Below, piece by piece: positions 33,195-43,174 of a stretch of DNA of 64,000 nucleotides. Source of the DNA: Owenweeksia sp. Lineage in GTDB: Bacteria; Bacteroidota; Bacteroidia; Flavobacteriales; Schleiferiaceae. The translations under genes and the position numbers were made by a program. The stretch covers positions 208,727 to 272,726 of the forward strand of contig NZNV01000025.1 in assembly GCA_002695025.1 (NCBI GenBank), written 5' to 3'. The first letter of the stretch is position 1. Every line of letters begins with the position of its first letter. The notes under the pieces are model-generated. The model was given only the letters and a program-made list of their open reading frames with translations, had not been told where the DNA came from and did not search any database.

Positions 33195-33204
33195 ACGTTA
33201 AACC

Positions 33205-34221
33205 ATGTTAAGATTTCTTATCCAAGTCAGTATAGGCATTTGCATAGTCTCCTGTTCATCCAGAACTACAGTTAAAGCTCCGGCTGGCATGATTTGGGTA
33301 CCTGCTGCCACTTTCATTCAGGGCGCGCAGGAAAATGATATGATGGCGCAGCCCCATGAGAAACCGGCCCATAAGGTAAAAGTGAACGGTTTTTTTATGG
33401 ACGAACGCGAAGTGACCAATGCACGGTTCCGGGAATTTGTGGAAGCTACCTCCTATACCACGGTGGCGGAGCGCCCGGTAGATTGGGAAGAACTTAAACA
33501 GCAACTACCTCCTGGTACCCCGCGCCCTGCTGATTCGCTTCTGCTGCCCGGTTCACTGGTGTTCCGAAAGCAACTGGCAGAAGTACAGGATCATCACAAT
33601 ATATGGCAATGGTGGGAATGGAAGATCGGGGCTAATTGGCGCCACCCTGCCGGACCGGAAAGTGATATTTTTGGCAAGGACAATTACCCGGTGGTACACA
33701 TCGCCTATGAAGATGCTGTGGCCTATTGCCGATGGAAAGGACATCGCCTCCCCACCGAAGCGGAGTGGGAACGGGCTGCACACGGAGAAAAGCTCTTATC
33801 GGTCTTTACCTGGGGCAATGATCCGACCGAACTACCTGCAAAAGCCAATACCTGGCAAGGTGAATTTCCCACCCGTAACCTGGCTAGTGATGGTTTTGCC
33901 TATGCGGCACCGGTAGGTTCTTTTCCACCTAATTCAATTGGACTATACGATATGGCCGGCAATGTGTGGGAGTGGACTTCGGACTGGTATAATCATGATT
34001 ATTACTACCAGGTGGCCGGGGAAGAGATCCCTAATCCTCAGGGAGCAAAAGAGGCTTTTAACCCATTGAATCCTTACCAGAAGGAGAAGATTATCAAAGG
34101 AGGCTCGTTTTTATGTCATGAATCCTATTGTGCCAGTTTTCGTATTTCCGCGCGTATGGCTATGGCTATTGATAGTGGTTCAGATCATCTGGGCTTTCGT
34201 ACGGTAAAAGATGCCGATTAG
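33205..34221 (+). CDS. Formylglycine-generating-enzyme-like (SUMF1/FGE) lipoprotein
   Basis: 338 residues. Lipoprotein signal ends ICIVSCSS. The rest is a full FGE-sulfatase domain: GMIWVPAATFIQGAQ, FFMDEREVTNARF, YPVVHIAYEDAVAYCRWK, RLPTEAEWERAA, NVWEWTSDWY. GGSFLCHESYCASFRISAR carries both cysteines that align with the copper-binding pair of human SUMF1 (C336/C341, CHRSYC). Many bacterial relatives have lost these, so this one may really oxidise a sulfatase Cys to formylglycine. No sulfatase gene is in the window. Confidence 0.88.
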   Translation: MLRFLIQVSIGICIVSCSSRTTVKAPAGMIWVPAATFIQGAQENDMMAQPHEKPAHKVKVNGFFMDEREVTNARFREFVEATSYTTVAERPVDWEELKQQLPPGTPRPADSLLLPGSLVFRKQLAEVQDHHNIWQWWEWKIGANWRHPAGPESDIFGKDNYPVVHIAYEDAVAYCRWKGHRLPTEAEWERAAHGEKLLSVFTWGNDPTELPAKANTWQGEFPTRNLASDGFAYAAPVGSFPPNSIGLYDMAGNVWEWTSDWYNHDYYYQVAGEEIPNPQGAKEAFNPLNPYQKEKIIKGGSFLCHESYCASFRISARMAMAIDSGSDHLGFRTVKDAD

Positions 34222-34223
34222 TA

Positions 34224-34742
34224 TCAGCTGGCCACATCTTGCAATAACCATTGATCCAGTTTAGTGGAATCAGCGGTATGAAGCACAGAGATATCCCCCG
34301 TGGTTTCAAATATCACGGCCTTTACCTGTGATAGTTCAATCACATTGGCTTCGCGGAGTTTAGAACGAAGATCGCCTTCTGCCACCCGGGCTTTTTTAAG
34401 ATTGTCATACAGGATCTCTGTGCCTTTCATCAATAAAAGGGGTTGATTGTCAATAGCATTTTTGAAGCCCGGATAGCGCCTGAGCAGGGCGGCTGTCATT
34501 TGGAGAGTATAAACTGCCGCCAAACCCACAATTCCTTCGGCCAGACTAATGGAAGAAGATAAAATGGTGCTGGCCAGTAGAGATCCGATGGCTACCGTCA
34601 TGGCAAAATCAAAACTGGACATTTTGGAGAAACTACGCTTGCCGGCCAGGCGGGTAAAAAGGATGAGGGTGATGTATACAGCAAAGGTGGTTAAAATAAT
34701 GGCGAGGGCCGTAGTTCCGGAGGTGGTAAAGTATTTTTCCAT
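34224..34742 (-). CDS. DUF421/YetF-type membrane protein
   Basis: 172 residues. Three membrane helices (~12-34, 45-66, 70-88) precede a cytoplasmic domain. RLAGKRSFSKMSSFDFAMTV is the conserved DUF421 signature, then LLLMKG and NLKKARVAEGDLRSKLRE follow the family order. Function not established for this branch (YetF relatives in spore formers affect spore germination). It is convergent with the FGE-like gene. Confidence 0.88.
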   Translation of the reverse strand: MEKYFTTSGTTALAIILTTFAVYITLILFTRLAGKRSFSKMSSFDFAMTVAIGSLLASTILSSSISLAEGIVGLAAVYTLQMTAALLRRYPGFKNAIDNQPLLLMKGTEILYDNLKKARVAEGDLRSKLREANVIELSQVKAVIFETTGDISVLHTADSTKLDQWLLQDVAS

Positions 34743-34849
34743 AAGATAGCTTTAAATCGGTGACAAGTATATGTACCACTAACGGAGAGCGGTCTGTTTT
34801 GATCAGCGGTAAAAAGTTATCCTATGGATTCTCTGTGGAAAGTAGCCTG

Positions 34850-36133
34850 TCAGGCCTCCTTAAGCATTACCTTTTGAGGGTCCGTCTTTTCAGTTTTATC
34901 TGCTACATTATCAGTTTGATTACTGAACACCATGCGGTTGATCATGAACATCAAGCCGATGGTAATGAGCACGGTAACACCCACTACGTAACCCAGCATC
35001 GGGTAGTTATGGATAAAACCGCTCGGGTCCTGGAATACGATCATTCCGGCTATAGCGGAGGCAATGCCCCCGGATATCTGCATTACTGCGGAATTGACGC
35101 TCATAAAGGAACCACGGTCTTTAGCCTCCGGTACAGCGGTGATCAGCGCCTGGGAAGAAACAATGCGTCCGGTAATACCCACAAAAAGGATAATGTTTAA
35201 GGCAATGACTATCCATAATGGTGTAGTACCCAGGTTGCAATAAACCAGTATTGCTGCACCGGCAATAAGCGAGGCGATCATGAATATCCTGAATTTACCG
35301 AAACTATCGCTGAGCTTACCGGCTATGGGACCCAGTATCATAGATGTGATACCCGGAAACATATAGATAAGTGGTAGTTTATCCATGGAAATACCCAGGT
35401 TGTTCACCGCAAAAGCGGCTCCGAAAGGCATAAGCATAAAGCCACCGGTAGCCAGAAAAACTGTAGCCGAAAAGCCACGTAGGTAGCGCTTGTTACCCAG
35501 GGTTTTAAGCATGTGCCGGAACGGGTTTTGACGGGTTTGCAGTTTCAGGTGTTCGTCAATAGGCTTGAGGAACAAAACTATAAAGACACCCACCACAAGA
35601 CTGACGCCCACTATAAGCAGGAAAGGGAAGTGCCATCCCCAGTGGTTGGCCAGGTAAATACCGAAAGGAATACCGAGTATCTGGCTACTGGCAAAGGCCA
35701 TCTGTACAAAGCCCATAACCCGTCCGCGTTTCTGCAGAACAAAAAGATCGGTGATAATGGCAAATACGATGGAGTTCATCACCCCGCCAAATATCCCGGT
35801 AATGATACGTGCGGCCAGCAACCAATGATAGGAGGGAGCAAGTCCGCAGAAAAGGGTGCCCAACACAAAACCGCTGTAGAAAAAGAGCAGTAGCTTTTTA
35901 CGGTCAAAACGGTCCGCAAATCCGGAGGCCAGCAGGGCCGAAGCTCCGGCACTGAAGGCGTAGGCCGAAACCACCCACCCAAACTGGGAGGTAGTAATGT
36001 CCAACTCTTCCAGCAGGATGGCGCTTAAAGGAGAGAGGATCATAAAATCCAATACTACGGTAAATTGTAAAAAGGTAAGTATGGCAATTACAAAGACCTG
36101 GTAGCGTGTAAAAGTGGGTTTGCTCGTTTGCAT
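34850..36133 (-). CDS. Major facilitator superfamily transporter
   Basis: 427 residues with about twelve membrane helices. The loop 2-3 motif appears as GFADRFDRKKLLLF, and helix 4 is ARIITGIFGGVMNSI. It resembles drug/arabinose-type MFS efflux proteins of the DHA1 group. It lies 18 bases downstream of a TetR regulator on the same strand, so they form an operon typical of regulated efflux. Substrate unknown. Confidence 0.88.
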   Translation of the reverse strand: MQTSKPTFTRYQVFVIAILTFLQFTVVLDFMILSPLSAILLEELDITTSQFGWVVSAYAFSAGASALLASGFADRFDRKKLLLFFYSGFVLGTLFCGLAPSYHWLLAARIITGIFGGVMNSIVFAIITDLFVLQKRGRVMGFVQMAFASSQILGIPFGIYLANHWGWHFPFLLIVGVSLVVGVFIVLFLKPIDEHLKLQTRQNPFRHMLKTLGNKRYLRGFSATVFLATGGFMLMPFGAAFAVNNLGISMDKLPLIYMFPGITSMILGPIAGKLSDSFGKFRIFMIASLIAGAAILVYCNLGTTPLWIVIALNIILFVGITGRIVSSQALITAVPEAKDRGSFMSVNSAVMQISGGIASAIAGMIVFQDPSGFIHNYPMLGYVVGVTVLITIGLMFMINRMVFSNQTDNVADKTEKTDPQKVMLKEA

Positions 36134-36151
36134 CGTTAAACCTGTTAGTAA

Positions 36152-36742
36152 TTAAGGTTTTAAGCCTTTAAGTACCAAAGAAAGGGTGAGGTTGATGTCT
36201 TCTTCCTTGAGAACAAAAGTGTTGCGTTGCATCCCTCGGCCGTTAACGTGGAATTTCACAAGCTGGTAAAGCGGGGCATAGGCCACGGACCAAAAAACTT
36301 CCAAAGGAAGTTTCACCAGCTCTCCGTTGCGGATAGCCTTATGCACAAAGCGCGACATGATATCCGAAAAGCCTGACTTTGCCTGCCGCCATATCTCATC
36401 GTTAAAGCGGGAATAGCGGAGCTGTTCCATAAAATGCATTTGCTGCGGATTATCCAGGAAATAGCGGGCCCTGTTCATCCATTGCACGCGGAGACCTTCT
36501 TCAAAAGACATATCAGGGTTAAAACCCTTAAGGCTTGCCTCAAACATTTTCAATTCCTCACTGACACCTACCTGCAGGATGAGGTCGTCACGGTGACGGA
36601 AATAAATATAAATGGTAGCGGGGGATACTCCTGCTGCTCGGGCAAGCTTGTGCATACTAAGCCCGTCAAAACCATCTTTTACAATGATTTCCACTGCCTT
36701 TTGGCGTATAGCTTCTTCTTTGGATTGGTCCCTGGGCCTCAT
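36152..36742 (-). CDS. TetR/AcrR-family regulator
   Basis: 196 residues. An N-terminal helix-turn-helix, AVEIIVKDGFDGLSMHKLAR then AAGVSPATIYIYFRHRDDLI, is the TetR signature. The C-terminal ligand-binding helices are unassigned. It probably represses itself and the MFS gene behind it: a 14-base palindrome (36766-36779) abuts its -7 element. A near-identical palindrome lies at 57568-57581. Confidence 0.9.
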   Translation of the reverse strand: MRPRDQSKEEAIRQKAVEIIVKDGFDGLSMHKLARAAGVSPATIYIYFRHRDDLILQVGVSEELKMFEASLKGFNPDMSFEEGLRVQWMNRARYFLDNPQQMHFMEQLRYSRFNDEIWRQAKSGFSDIMSRFVHKAIRNGELVKLPLEVFWSVAYAPLYQLVKFHVNGRGMQRNTFVLKEEDINLTLSLVLKGLKP

Positions 36743-36757
36743 AGCTTAAAACAGTTG

Positions 36758-36779
36758 CAAATATAAATGAACATTCATT
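36758..36779 (-). promoter_or_regulatory. tetR promoter element with palindromic operator candidate
   Basis: On the minus strand TATATTTG (36758-36765) fits TAnnTTTG. The palindrome AATGAA-CA-TTCATT (36766-36779) sits where the -33/-7 spacer would be, the usual place for TetR autorepression. No good -33 element is visible. Confidence 0.5.
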
Positions 36780-36897
36780 CACTAACTTTATGGTTTCATT
36801 AACTTTAATTATAAGGTATCAGGTCTTTTGGATTTACCAGGGTTTCAGAAAATAATGCTCAGAACTAAAAAGGCATTTTGGCTGTTCCACAGATCGA

Positions 36898-38100
36898 ATG
36901 AAAGCAAAAGCCCGCGAAATACTCCTGGTATCCGTTGCATTGATCATCGGTGTTTATTTTACCGTGGTAGGTATTATTTCTGCCCGTGAGTTCCTCGCCC
37001 CGGTGATCGTGGCAGGTCTGCTCGCCATGATTTTCCTGCCTATGGCCTATCGCCTGGAAAGGATAGGGCTTAGCCGGGGTTGGTCGTCACTCGCATCCGT
37101 GCTTACTGCACTGCTTTTCTTTTTCGGGCTTTTTGCAGTACTCTCCATGCAGGCCCGGAAGATCGCGGATGAATGGCCGCGTATACAGCAGCGGGTGGAG
37201 CCCAAAATAGAGCAGGTACAAGGCTGGGTAGCACGTACTACCGGGATAGATGCATTTACCCAACAAAAAATGGTAACCGAAACCCTGGAAATAGAGGAAG
37301 AAGCTGAAGAAGCTGATGATGGAACGGAAACCCAGGCCAAAAAGAAAAAGCAGGCATCTGAAAAACCGGCCGGAGGTGGCCTCATGAAGTCGGTCCGCAA
37401 AGTGGTCATCGAGTTTTTCCGTTTTACCGGTGTAGCTCTGCTTACGGGAGTTTACCTTTTCTTCATGTTGCTGTATCGCACCAAGATCAGGTTGTCCATA
37501 TTGCATTTTTTTCCTTCCCACCAGCAAGATGAAGCCCGGCAGGTGATACAACAGTCTGTGGCATTATCCCAAAATTATCTTCTGGGCCGCTTTGTACTCA
37601 TATTTATACTAGCCACATTTTATTCGGTAGGATTAATGCTTTCCGGAGTAGACCAGGCGATAGTGGTAAGTATATTGGCCGCTCTCTTGTCACTGGTTCC
37701 GTATATCGGTAATGTGGTAGGATTTGTATTGGCTGTTGCCATGGCTGCTTTTTCGGGGGGTGACGCTATGGCCTTCATCGGGGTTACGGCTACTTTTTCC
37801 ATTGCCCAATTTGTGGAGAGCTATATCCTGGAGCCCTATATTGTAGGTCACCGTGTGGCCCTTAACCCGCTATCCACCTTAATAATAGTAGTTTTAGGCG
37901 GAGCTGTATGGGGCATTGTAGGTATGATTATTTTTATACCGATAGTAGGGATCATCAAAATTGTGTGTGATCGTATACCTATACTACAGCCGGTGGGTTA
38001 TATGCTGGGAGAGGAGGATATCCGCACCTCGGATGAGAAGAACATGCTGGAGCGCCTGGCCGGTAAATTGCAGGATAAGTTCAGTAAGAAAGATAAATAA
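36898..38100 (+). CDS. AI-2E family membrane permease (copy 1)
   Basis: 400 residues, about eight membrane helices. The family tail motif reads VALNPLSTLIIVVLGGAVWG then IVGMIIFIPIVGI. A charged insert (~130-165, EEEAEEADDGTETQAKKKKQ) is unusual. Members export AI-2 or act as Na+/H+ or other transporters, so the substrate is open. A second member is at 58783-59916. Confidence 0.85.
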   Translation: MKAKAREILLVSVALIIGVYFTVVGIISAREFLAPVIVAGLLAMIFLPMAYRLERIGLSRGWSSLASVLTALLFFFGLFAVLSMQARKIADEWPRIQQRVEPKIEQVQGWVARTTGIDAFTQQKMVTETLEIEEEAEEADDGTETQAKKKKQASEKPAGGGLMKSVRKVVIEFFRFTGVALLTGVYLFFMLLYRTKIRLSILHFFPSHQQDEARQVIQQSVALSQNYLLGRFVLIFILATFYSVGLMLSGVDQAIVVSILAALLSLVPYIGNVVGFVLAVAMAAFSGGDAMAFIGVTATFSIAQFVESYILEPYIVGHRVALNPLSTLIIVVLGGAVWGIVGMIIFIPIVGIIKIVCDRIPILQPVGYMLGEEDIRTSDEKNMLERLAGKLQDKFSKKDK

Positions 38101-38108
38101 GCAATAGG

Positions 38109-40298
38109 TTATCCCTGCTTTTGATCCACAAAACTGATCATGGCTTGCGTGCCCCCGGTGTCCCGGGCTTTGAAGGTGAGGGTACCCCCGTTGATTTCCG
38201 TAAATTCCTTTACAAGCTTAAGACCAATACCGGTGCCGCTTTCTCCGCTGGTGCCTTTACTGGTCAAACGCAAACCTCCTTCGTTAAGGTTTTCTATGAT
38301 TTGGGGGTTTATACCCACTCCTTCATCCTGAACGATGATGTCCAGCTTTTCGCCTTGCTGCTCCACTATTACACGTATAGTGGTACCTCTTTTACTGAAT
38401 TTAAGGGCATTGGCCATAAGGTTGGAAATAATGCTGCGCAACTGATGCTCGTCCGCATACATAAGGGCTTCTTTAGCACACTGCAGCTCAATTTCAATAC
38501 CCTTTAACCGTGCCGGAGAGCGGAAAATTGCTACCTGTTCTGAGAGGAAGGGGTATAATTCAATAAGCGTAGGGTGGGAACTTTTTTCGTCCATCAGTAG
38601 GCGTGACCAGGCAAGAATATTTTCCAGCGTCTTCAAGGTCATTTCCGTATCTGATTTCAAGTGCTCCACCACCTCGTCCAGTTCAGGATTATTATTTTCG
38701 GAAGTTTCCAGGATGTTGATAAACCCTAAAATGGAAGTGAGCGGAGAGCGCAGGTCGTGCCCCAGAACAGAAAAGATCTTGTTCTTCATCTGGTTCATCT
38801 GATCCAGTTGCTCCTGCTGCTCTTTCATTTGCCTGATGTTCCCTTCCAACTGCTGGTTGTTGCTTTTCTGAACACTAAGGCGGATCTGACGCTGGCGATA
38901 AGCCACTAAAAGGATACCCAGCATTATAAACAGCCCGATGACCAGGTAAAGGAACATGAAGCGGGAACGTTGTGTGGCTACCAGTATGGCCTCATTTTCT
39001 GTTTGCTGGGCCTTCAGCTTTCGGTTTTCAATCTCGCTCATCTCCTTTTCATAAACGGTGCGCAGTTGCGAAAATCCTTTATCACGAAGGGCAGTTGAAA
39101 TACTATCCTGTTTTTCCTTTTGCTTTTCAAGCCAGGTGAGGGCTTTTTGGTAATCACCCTTTTCCTTGTAGAAGTTGTACAGCATCCTGTAACTGGATAT
39201 TTTCAGATCCAGGGTGTTGAGCTTTTCGCCCAGCCTATATGCCCGCAGGAGATAATCTTCCGCCTTATCGTAGTCTCCCAACTTTTGATAAGCCTGACCC
39301 ATACCCTGGTAGGAATAGAAAAAACCCAGCTCTATACCGTTTTCGCGGGAAAGGCTCAGGGTAGTATCCATGTGTGCAATGGCCAACTGGTATTTACCGG
39401 TTTCCAGGAAAAAGTTACCCAGGTTGTAATGCGTAATAGCAACGCCCCCTACATCATGAATGTCTTTTTTGATCACCAATGCCTTTCGCATGTAGAAAAG
39501 CGCGCTGTCTCGCTCATCGGTTTCTTTAAAACACAAACCCAGGTTGTTGTAGTTTTTGCTAAGCTGGTATATATCGTCCGTTTCCCGGTTTAGTTCTATG
39601 GCAATGTAAAAGTGTTTCTTGGCCAGCTTAAAATCCTCCAGGTGTTCACGGTACAACTCACCGATGTTGTTATTTACAATGGCCAGAGATCTTTTGTCTC
39701 CCGTTTTACGGAAGTGTTCAGCGGTAATCAGCAGGTTTTCCAATGCCTCCTGAAATTGATCATTATTGAGGTAAGCCAGGGCCATATTGGAGAGAATACT
39801 ATGGTATACATCAGGATCACTCCTCTCTGCATATTTTATGGCTTCGTAATATTTAAGGAGGGCGCCCGTACCATTTGCCTGTAGGGAAAGTATACCACCC
39901 TGGCCGTTCAGGGACTTAATGATCAGCAAAGTATCCCTGGCTTGTTTAGCCATCCATTCCACTTCCCGGTAAAGACTATCCGAAAGGTTTAGTTTTTGCA
40001 TGTCAAAGGAAATGGCTGCCTTATAGAATAAGGCATTTCGTACTCCCTTGCTGTCATTGAATTTCAGGGATAGGCTATACGCCTTATCAGCGTACCGAGT
40101 GGTATTCTCGTAATCACTGATATTATGATACTTTTTAGCAGAATCTATAGAATTGGCAATCTCAGGTTTACTATATGAAACCTGTCCAAAAAGTGATAAT
40201 GGAAAAAAGGCAATACAAAAATGCAGAATGGCGTTTTTCAAGGTCAGAAAATTGCTTCGCTTACAAAGATAGGGGATGCTTGTCAAGTGTTCAAACAT
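38109..40298 (-). CDS. TPR-containing sensor histidine kinase
   Basis: 729 residues. Signal-like N-terminus (AILHFCIAFFPLSLFGQ), about eight TPR units (~45-390, e.g. AITHYNLGNFFLETGKYQLA), a coiled coil, a membrane helix (FMFLYLVIGLFIMLGILLVA ~450), then a kinase: H box VLGHDLRSPLTS, N box NLMANALKFS, G boxes DEGVGI and GTGIGLKLVKEF. It probably senses periplasmic protein contacts through the TPRs. No regulator gene is adjacent. Convergent with the permease, 8 bases apart. Confidence 0.9.
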   Translation of the reverse strand: MFEHLTSIPYLCKRSNFLTLKNAILHFCIAFFPLSLFGQVSYSKPEIANSIDSAKKYHNISDYENTTRYADKAYSLSLKFNDSKGVRNALFYKAAISFDMQKLNLSDSLYREVEWMAKQARDTLLIIKSLNGQGGILSLQANGTGALLKYYEAIKYAERSDPDVYHSILSNMALAYLNNDQFQEALENLLITAEHFRKTGDKRSLAIVNNNIGELYREHLEDFKLAKKHFYIAIELNRETDDIYQLSKNYNNLGLCFKETDERDSALFYMRKALVIKKDIHDVGGVAITHYNLGNFFLETGKYQLAIAHMDTTLSLSRENGIELGFFYSYQGMGQAYQKLGDYDKAEDYLLRAYRLGEKLNTLDLKISSYRMLYNFYKEKGDYQKALTWLEKQKEKQDSISTALRDKGFSQLRTVYEKEMSEIENRKLKAQQTENEAILVATQRSRFMFLYLVIGLFIMLGILLVAYRQRQIRLSVQKSNNQQLEGNIRQMKEQQEQLDQMNQMKNKIFSVLGHDLRSPLTSILGFINILETSENNNPELDEVVEHLKSDTEMTLKTLENILAWSRLLMDEKSSHPTLIELYPFLSEQVAIFRSPARLKGIEIELQCAKEALMYADEHQLRSIISNLMANALKFSKRGTTIRVIVEQQGEKLDIIVQDEGVGINPQIIENLNEGGLRLTSKGTSGESGTGIGLKLVKEFTEINGGTLTFKARDTGGTQAMISFVDQKQG

Positions 40299-40366
40299 CT
40301 TTGATGAACGGCTGCAGAAATTTATTTGATGGCAGTATTGTTACTTTGCGTGCCTTCTGAGAACGT

Positions 40367-42151
40367 ATGAAGAAAATTTACAAAGAGCGGATAGACCGCT
40401 ATAAAGGTCAGGTTCAGCAATTGCGTGAACGTGGTATATGGTTTTCCACCGGCAGGCTGGCTGCGGTGGTGGCGAGTCTGTTGGGCGGGTACCTCTACCT
40501 GGATAGTTATGAAACGTTTTGGATAATATTGTGCGTGCTGGGTGTGGCACTCTTTCTTTTTCTGCTGGCCCGTCATACTGAACTAAGGAGGAAAAAGAAG
40601 CACCGCGAAAATATTGTACTCCTCAACCAACGTGAACTGAAGTATGTACAGGGAGGCAAACCGGAGTGGCCGGATGGTTCTGTTTACCGGGATCCTGATC
40701 ATCTCTACACACATGACCTGGATATTTTCGGGCCGCATTCGCTTTTTGCACACCTTAACCGCACCGTTACTTTGCGTGGTGCTGCAAGACTGGCGCAGGT
40801 GCTTGCAGATCCGGACCGTCCAGGAGTGGTGCCCGCCCGGCAGGAGGCAATAAAGGAACTGGCTTCCGAACTGGATTGGCGGCACCATTTTACGGCCTCC
40901 GGAATGGAAGTGGAGGAAGACCCTCAAATGACGAAGAAGATAGCCCGATGGCTTGATGAAAAGGAAGAAAGCGCTTCCGCATTGCTTATTAATCCGGTTA
41001 CGAGAGTAATACTGGCCTCAACCGCCATTGGTCTGGGCTTGTATTTTGTGCTGTCTCCCACCGCAGCGCATTTCAATTGGTTTATGTACGCTTTCGGGAT
41101 CAACCTGATCCTGGTATTTTCCCAGTTTAAATTCCTGAGGCGTGAACATAAGGCTCTCAACGGTATAGCACCTTCCCTGCAGATGTACGGTGAGCTGCTG
41201 GCGGCTATGGAGAAATCCGATTTTAAATCTGCTGAGCTGGCGGCTCTGCGTAACCGCCTTAAAACCGGTGAAGGCAAGGCAAGCGGTTCTCTGAAAAAGC
41301 TCGGACGCTTGCTGAATGGCTTTGATCAGACCAGTAATGTGGTAGCCCTGCTGTTAACCAACGGACTGTATTTATACCATCTTCATGTACTACAAAGCCT
41401 GTATAAATGGAAAAGGACCCACGGTAAAGAGATCCATGATTGGATAGAGGTGGTGGGCGAAATGGATCACCTGGTGAGCCTGGGTAATTTTGCGGCCAAT
41501 TACCCGGAGTATACGTACCCTGAGCTGGCGGAAGAACCTGCTTATGAAGGTGAGGAAGTAGGGCATCCCCTTATATCCCGGGCCAAGCGGGTTAGCAATT
41601 CATTTAGCCTGGAAGATTTCAAATACATGGTACTTACCGGAAGCAATATGTCCGGAAAGAGTACGTTCCTTAAAACTCTGGGAGTGAACCTGGTACTGGC
41701 CAGGGCTGGAGCTCCTGTGTGTGCGGTAAAACTGCGCGTGTATCCCTTTACGCTGCTTAGCAGTATGAAACTCATTGATTCACTGGAGCGAGAGGAATCC
41801 TACTTCCAGGCAGAGGTATTGCGCCTGAAAAGTATACGTAGAGTACTGGATAAAGGAGAACCTTGCCTGGTGTTGCTGGATGAGATATTACGCGGTACCA
41901 ATTCAGAGGATAAACGCAACGGCACCCGTCTTTTTATGGAGAAGGTAGGAAGCAGTAACGCCAAAGGAGTGATAGCCACGCATGATATTGATATTGCTGA
42001 ACTGGCCGACAAACAACCGGACGTATTCCGGGCCTATTATTTTGAAAGTAAGGTGGTCAATGATCAGTTGTTTTTTGACTATCGTCTGCGGAAAGGGATA
42101 TGCACTACTCCTAATGCCACTGACCTTATGCGGGCGCACGGAATTATCTGA
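40367..42151 (+). CDS. Membrane-anchored MutS-family ATPase
   Basis: 594 residues. The C-terminal MutS ATPase is intact: Walker A TGSNMSGKSTFLKTLGVN, Walker B CLVLLDEILRGTNSEDK and VIATHDIDIAEL. The N-terminal half has two membrane hairpins (~27-65 and ~206-250) and lacks the mismatch-recognition domain with its F-x-E motif. It is therefore not classical MutS; such short membrane forms are common in Bacteroidota without known role. Its stop touches the stop of the convergent DUF4407 gene. Confidence 0.88.
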   Translation: MKKIYKERIDRYKGQVQQLRERGIWFSTGRLAAVVASLLGGYLYLDSYETFWIILCVLGVALFLFLLARHTELRRKKKHRENIVLLNQRELKYVQGGKPEWPDGSVYRDPDHLYTHDLDIFGPHSLFAHLNRTVTLRGAARLAQVLADPDRPGVVPARQEAIKELASELDWRHHFTASGMEVEEDPQMTKKIARWLDEKEESASALLINPVTRVILASTAIGLGLYFVLSPTAAHFNWFMYAFGINLILVFSQFKFLRREHKALNGIAPSLQMYGELLAAMEKSDFKSAELAALRNRLKTGEGKASGSLKKLGRLLNGFDQTSNVVALLLTNGLYLYHLHVLQSLYKWKRTHGKEIHDWIEVVGEMDHLVSLGNFAANYPEYTYPELAEEPAYEGEEVGHPLISRAKRVSNSFSLEDFKYMVLTGSNMSGKSTFLKTLGVNLVLARAGAPVCAVKLRVYPFTLLSSMKLIDSLEREESYFQAEVLRLKSIRRVLDKGEPCLVLLDEILRGTNSEDKRNGTRLFMEKVGSSNAKGVIATHDIDIAELADKQPDVFRAYYFESKVVNDQLFFDYRLRKGICTTPNATDLMRAHGII

Positions 42152-43174
42152 TCAGGATTTACCAATAATACTGGCGTTGTTATAGGCTTGCTGCAGGGCT
42201 TCCTCACGTTTGGAAGGATCCAGCGCACCCAGCAGGTTCAGGTCATCCTGGCGCATACGATCATAAAGTCCGTAAGGAGCAAAAGTCTTGAAGGTTACCG
42301 GTAAAATATCCACCAGCACAAAAAGCAGCATTAAAAACCATTGGGTGAGCCCCACAATACCGTGCTCAGCCTTGAGATCTTCCAGGGCTAACTCCCTGCG
42401 CAGATAGTCATAAGATACCGCATAATTTTGCATTAAACTGTCGCTACGTGCTTTAAGTCCAGCCATTTCATCCTGCATAGCCAGTCGCTGTAAACTATCA
42501 TTAACCCTCGTTTGCTGTAATTCTCTTTCCAGTTGTTGAAGGTGGCGAATCTTGTTTTCAGCGGAAGGCCCCTTACCAGCGAATCCGGTGGTGAGTATTT
42601 CACCCTTTGCATTGCGGATCACTTCTCCGTCAATTTCCCGGGCTACGATATCGGCCTGGGCATTGCGCAGCTTCTCCTTGTGCTGATACAGGCTATCCAT
42701 ATTGTTTAGCCGCTGTTGTATTACGGCTATATCGGCTTCATATCGGCCTTTGATCTCTTCGCGATATTCGGTAACATCAGCGGTAATCCGATCTTCAATG
42801 CTGCCGTCAAAATAAAGTAACACCAAGGGGTGGGAAATAACAATGCCCAGTATCAAAGCAAAGAGGAATCGCAGGTAAAAGGCGGGATTTTTCACTTCCT
42901 CGCGGTTGCTGGTCTTACGGATATGGGTAGAAACAATAAAACGGTCAAAACTGAAAATGATGAGAGCCCAGATCAAACCTCCCAGGTAGCACCACAGCAG
43001 TGAGCCGGACAAAGCCTCTACCGTAGAAAGGGCATAGGCCATGGATACAAAAGCCAATAGGGCTGGTATCAATACCAGTGAACCAAAGCCTATATGTTTG
43101 ATGCGCTCACCACGTGGACAGTGGTCGAGTATGGAGCGATCGCTACCCGCACACCAGATTAAAAAACGTTCCAT
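42152..43174 (-). CDS. DUF4407 membrane protein
   Basis: 340 residues. Three membrane helices near the N-terminus (~32-52, 58-78, 100-122), a long coiled-coil domain (~130-275, e.g. IRHLQQLERELQQTRVNDSL) and a fourth helix (QWFLMLLFVLVDILPVTFK). CAGSDRSILDHCP and FSFDRFIVST are typical of DUF4407. Function unknown. Confidence 0.85.
   Translation of the reverse strand: MERFLIWCAGSDRSILDHCPRGERIKHIGFGSLVLIPALLAFVSMAYALSTVEALSGSLLWCYLGGLIWALIIFSFDRFIVSTHIRKTSNREEVKNPAFYLRFLFALILGIVISHPLVLLYFDGSIEDRITADVTEYREEIKGRYEADIAVIQQRLNNMDSLYQHKEKLRNAQADIVAREIDGEVIRNAKGEILTTGFAGKGPSAENKIRHLQQLERELQQTRVNDSLQRLAMQDEMAGLKARSDSLMQNYAVSYDYLRRELALEDLKAEHGIVGLTQWFLMLLFVLVDILPVTFKTFAPYGLYDRMRQDDLNLLGALDPSKREEALQQAYNNASIIGKS

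Noticed and set aside
39120..39593. 157-codon open frame on the plus strand
   Set aside because: Antisense shadow of the TPR region of the histidine kinase.
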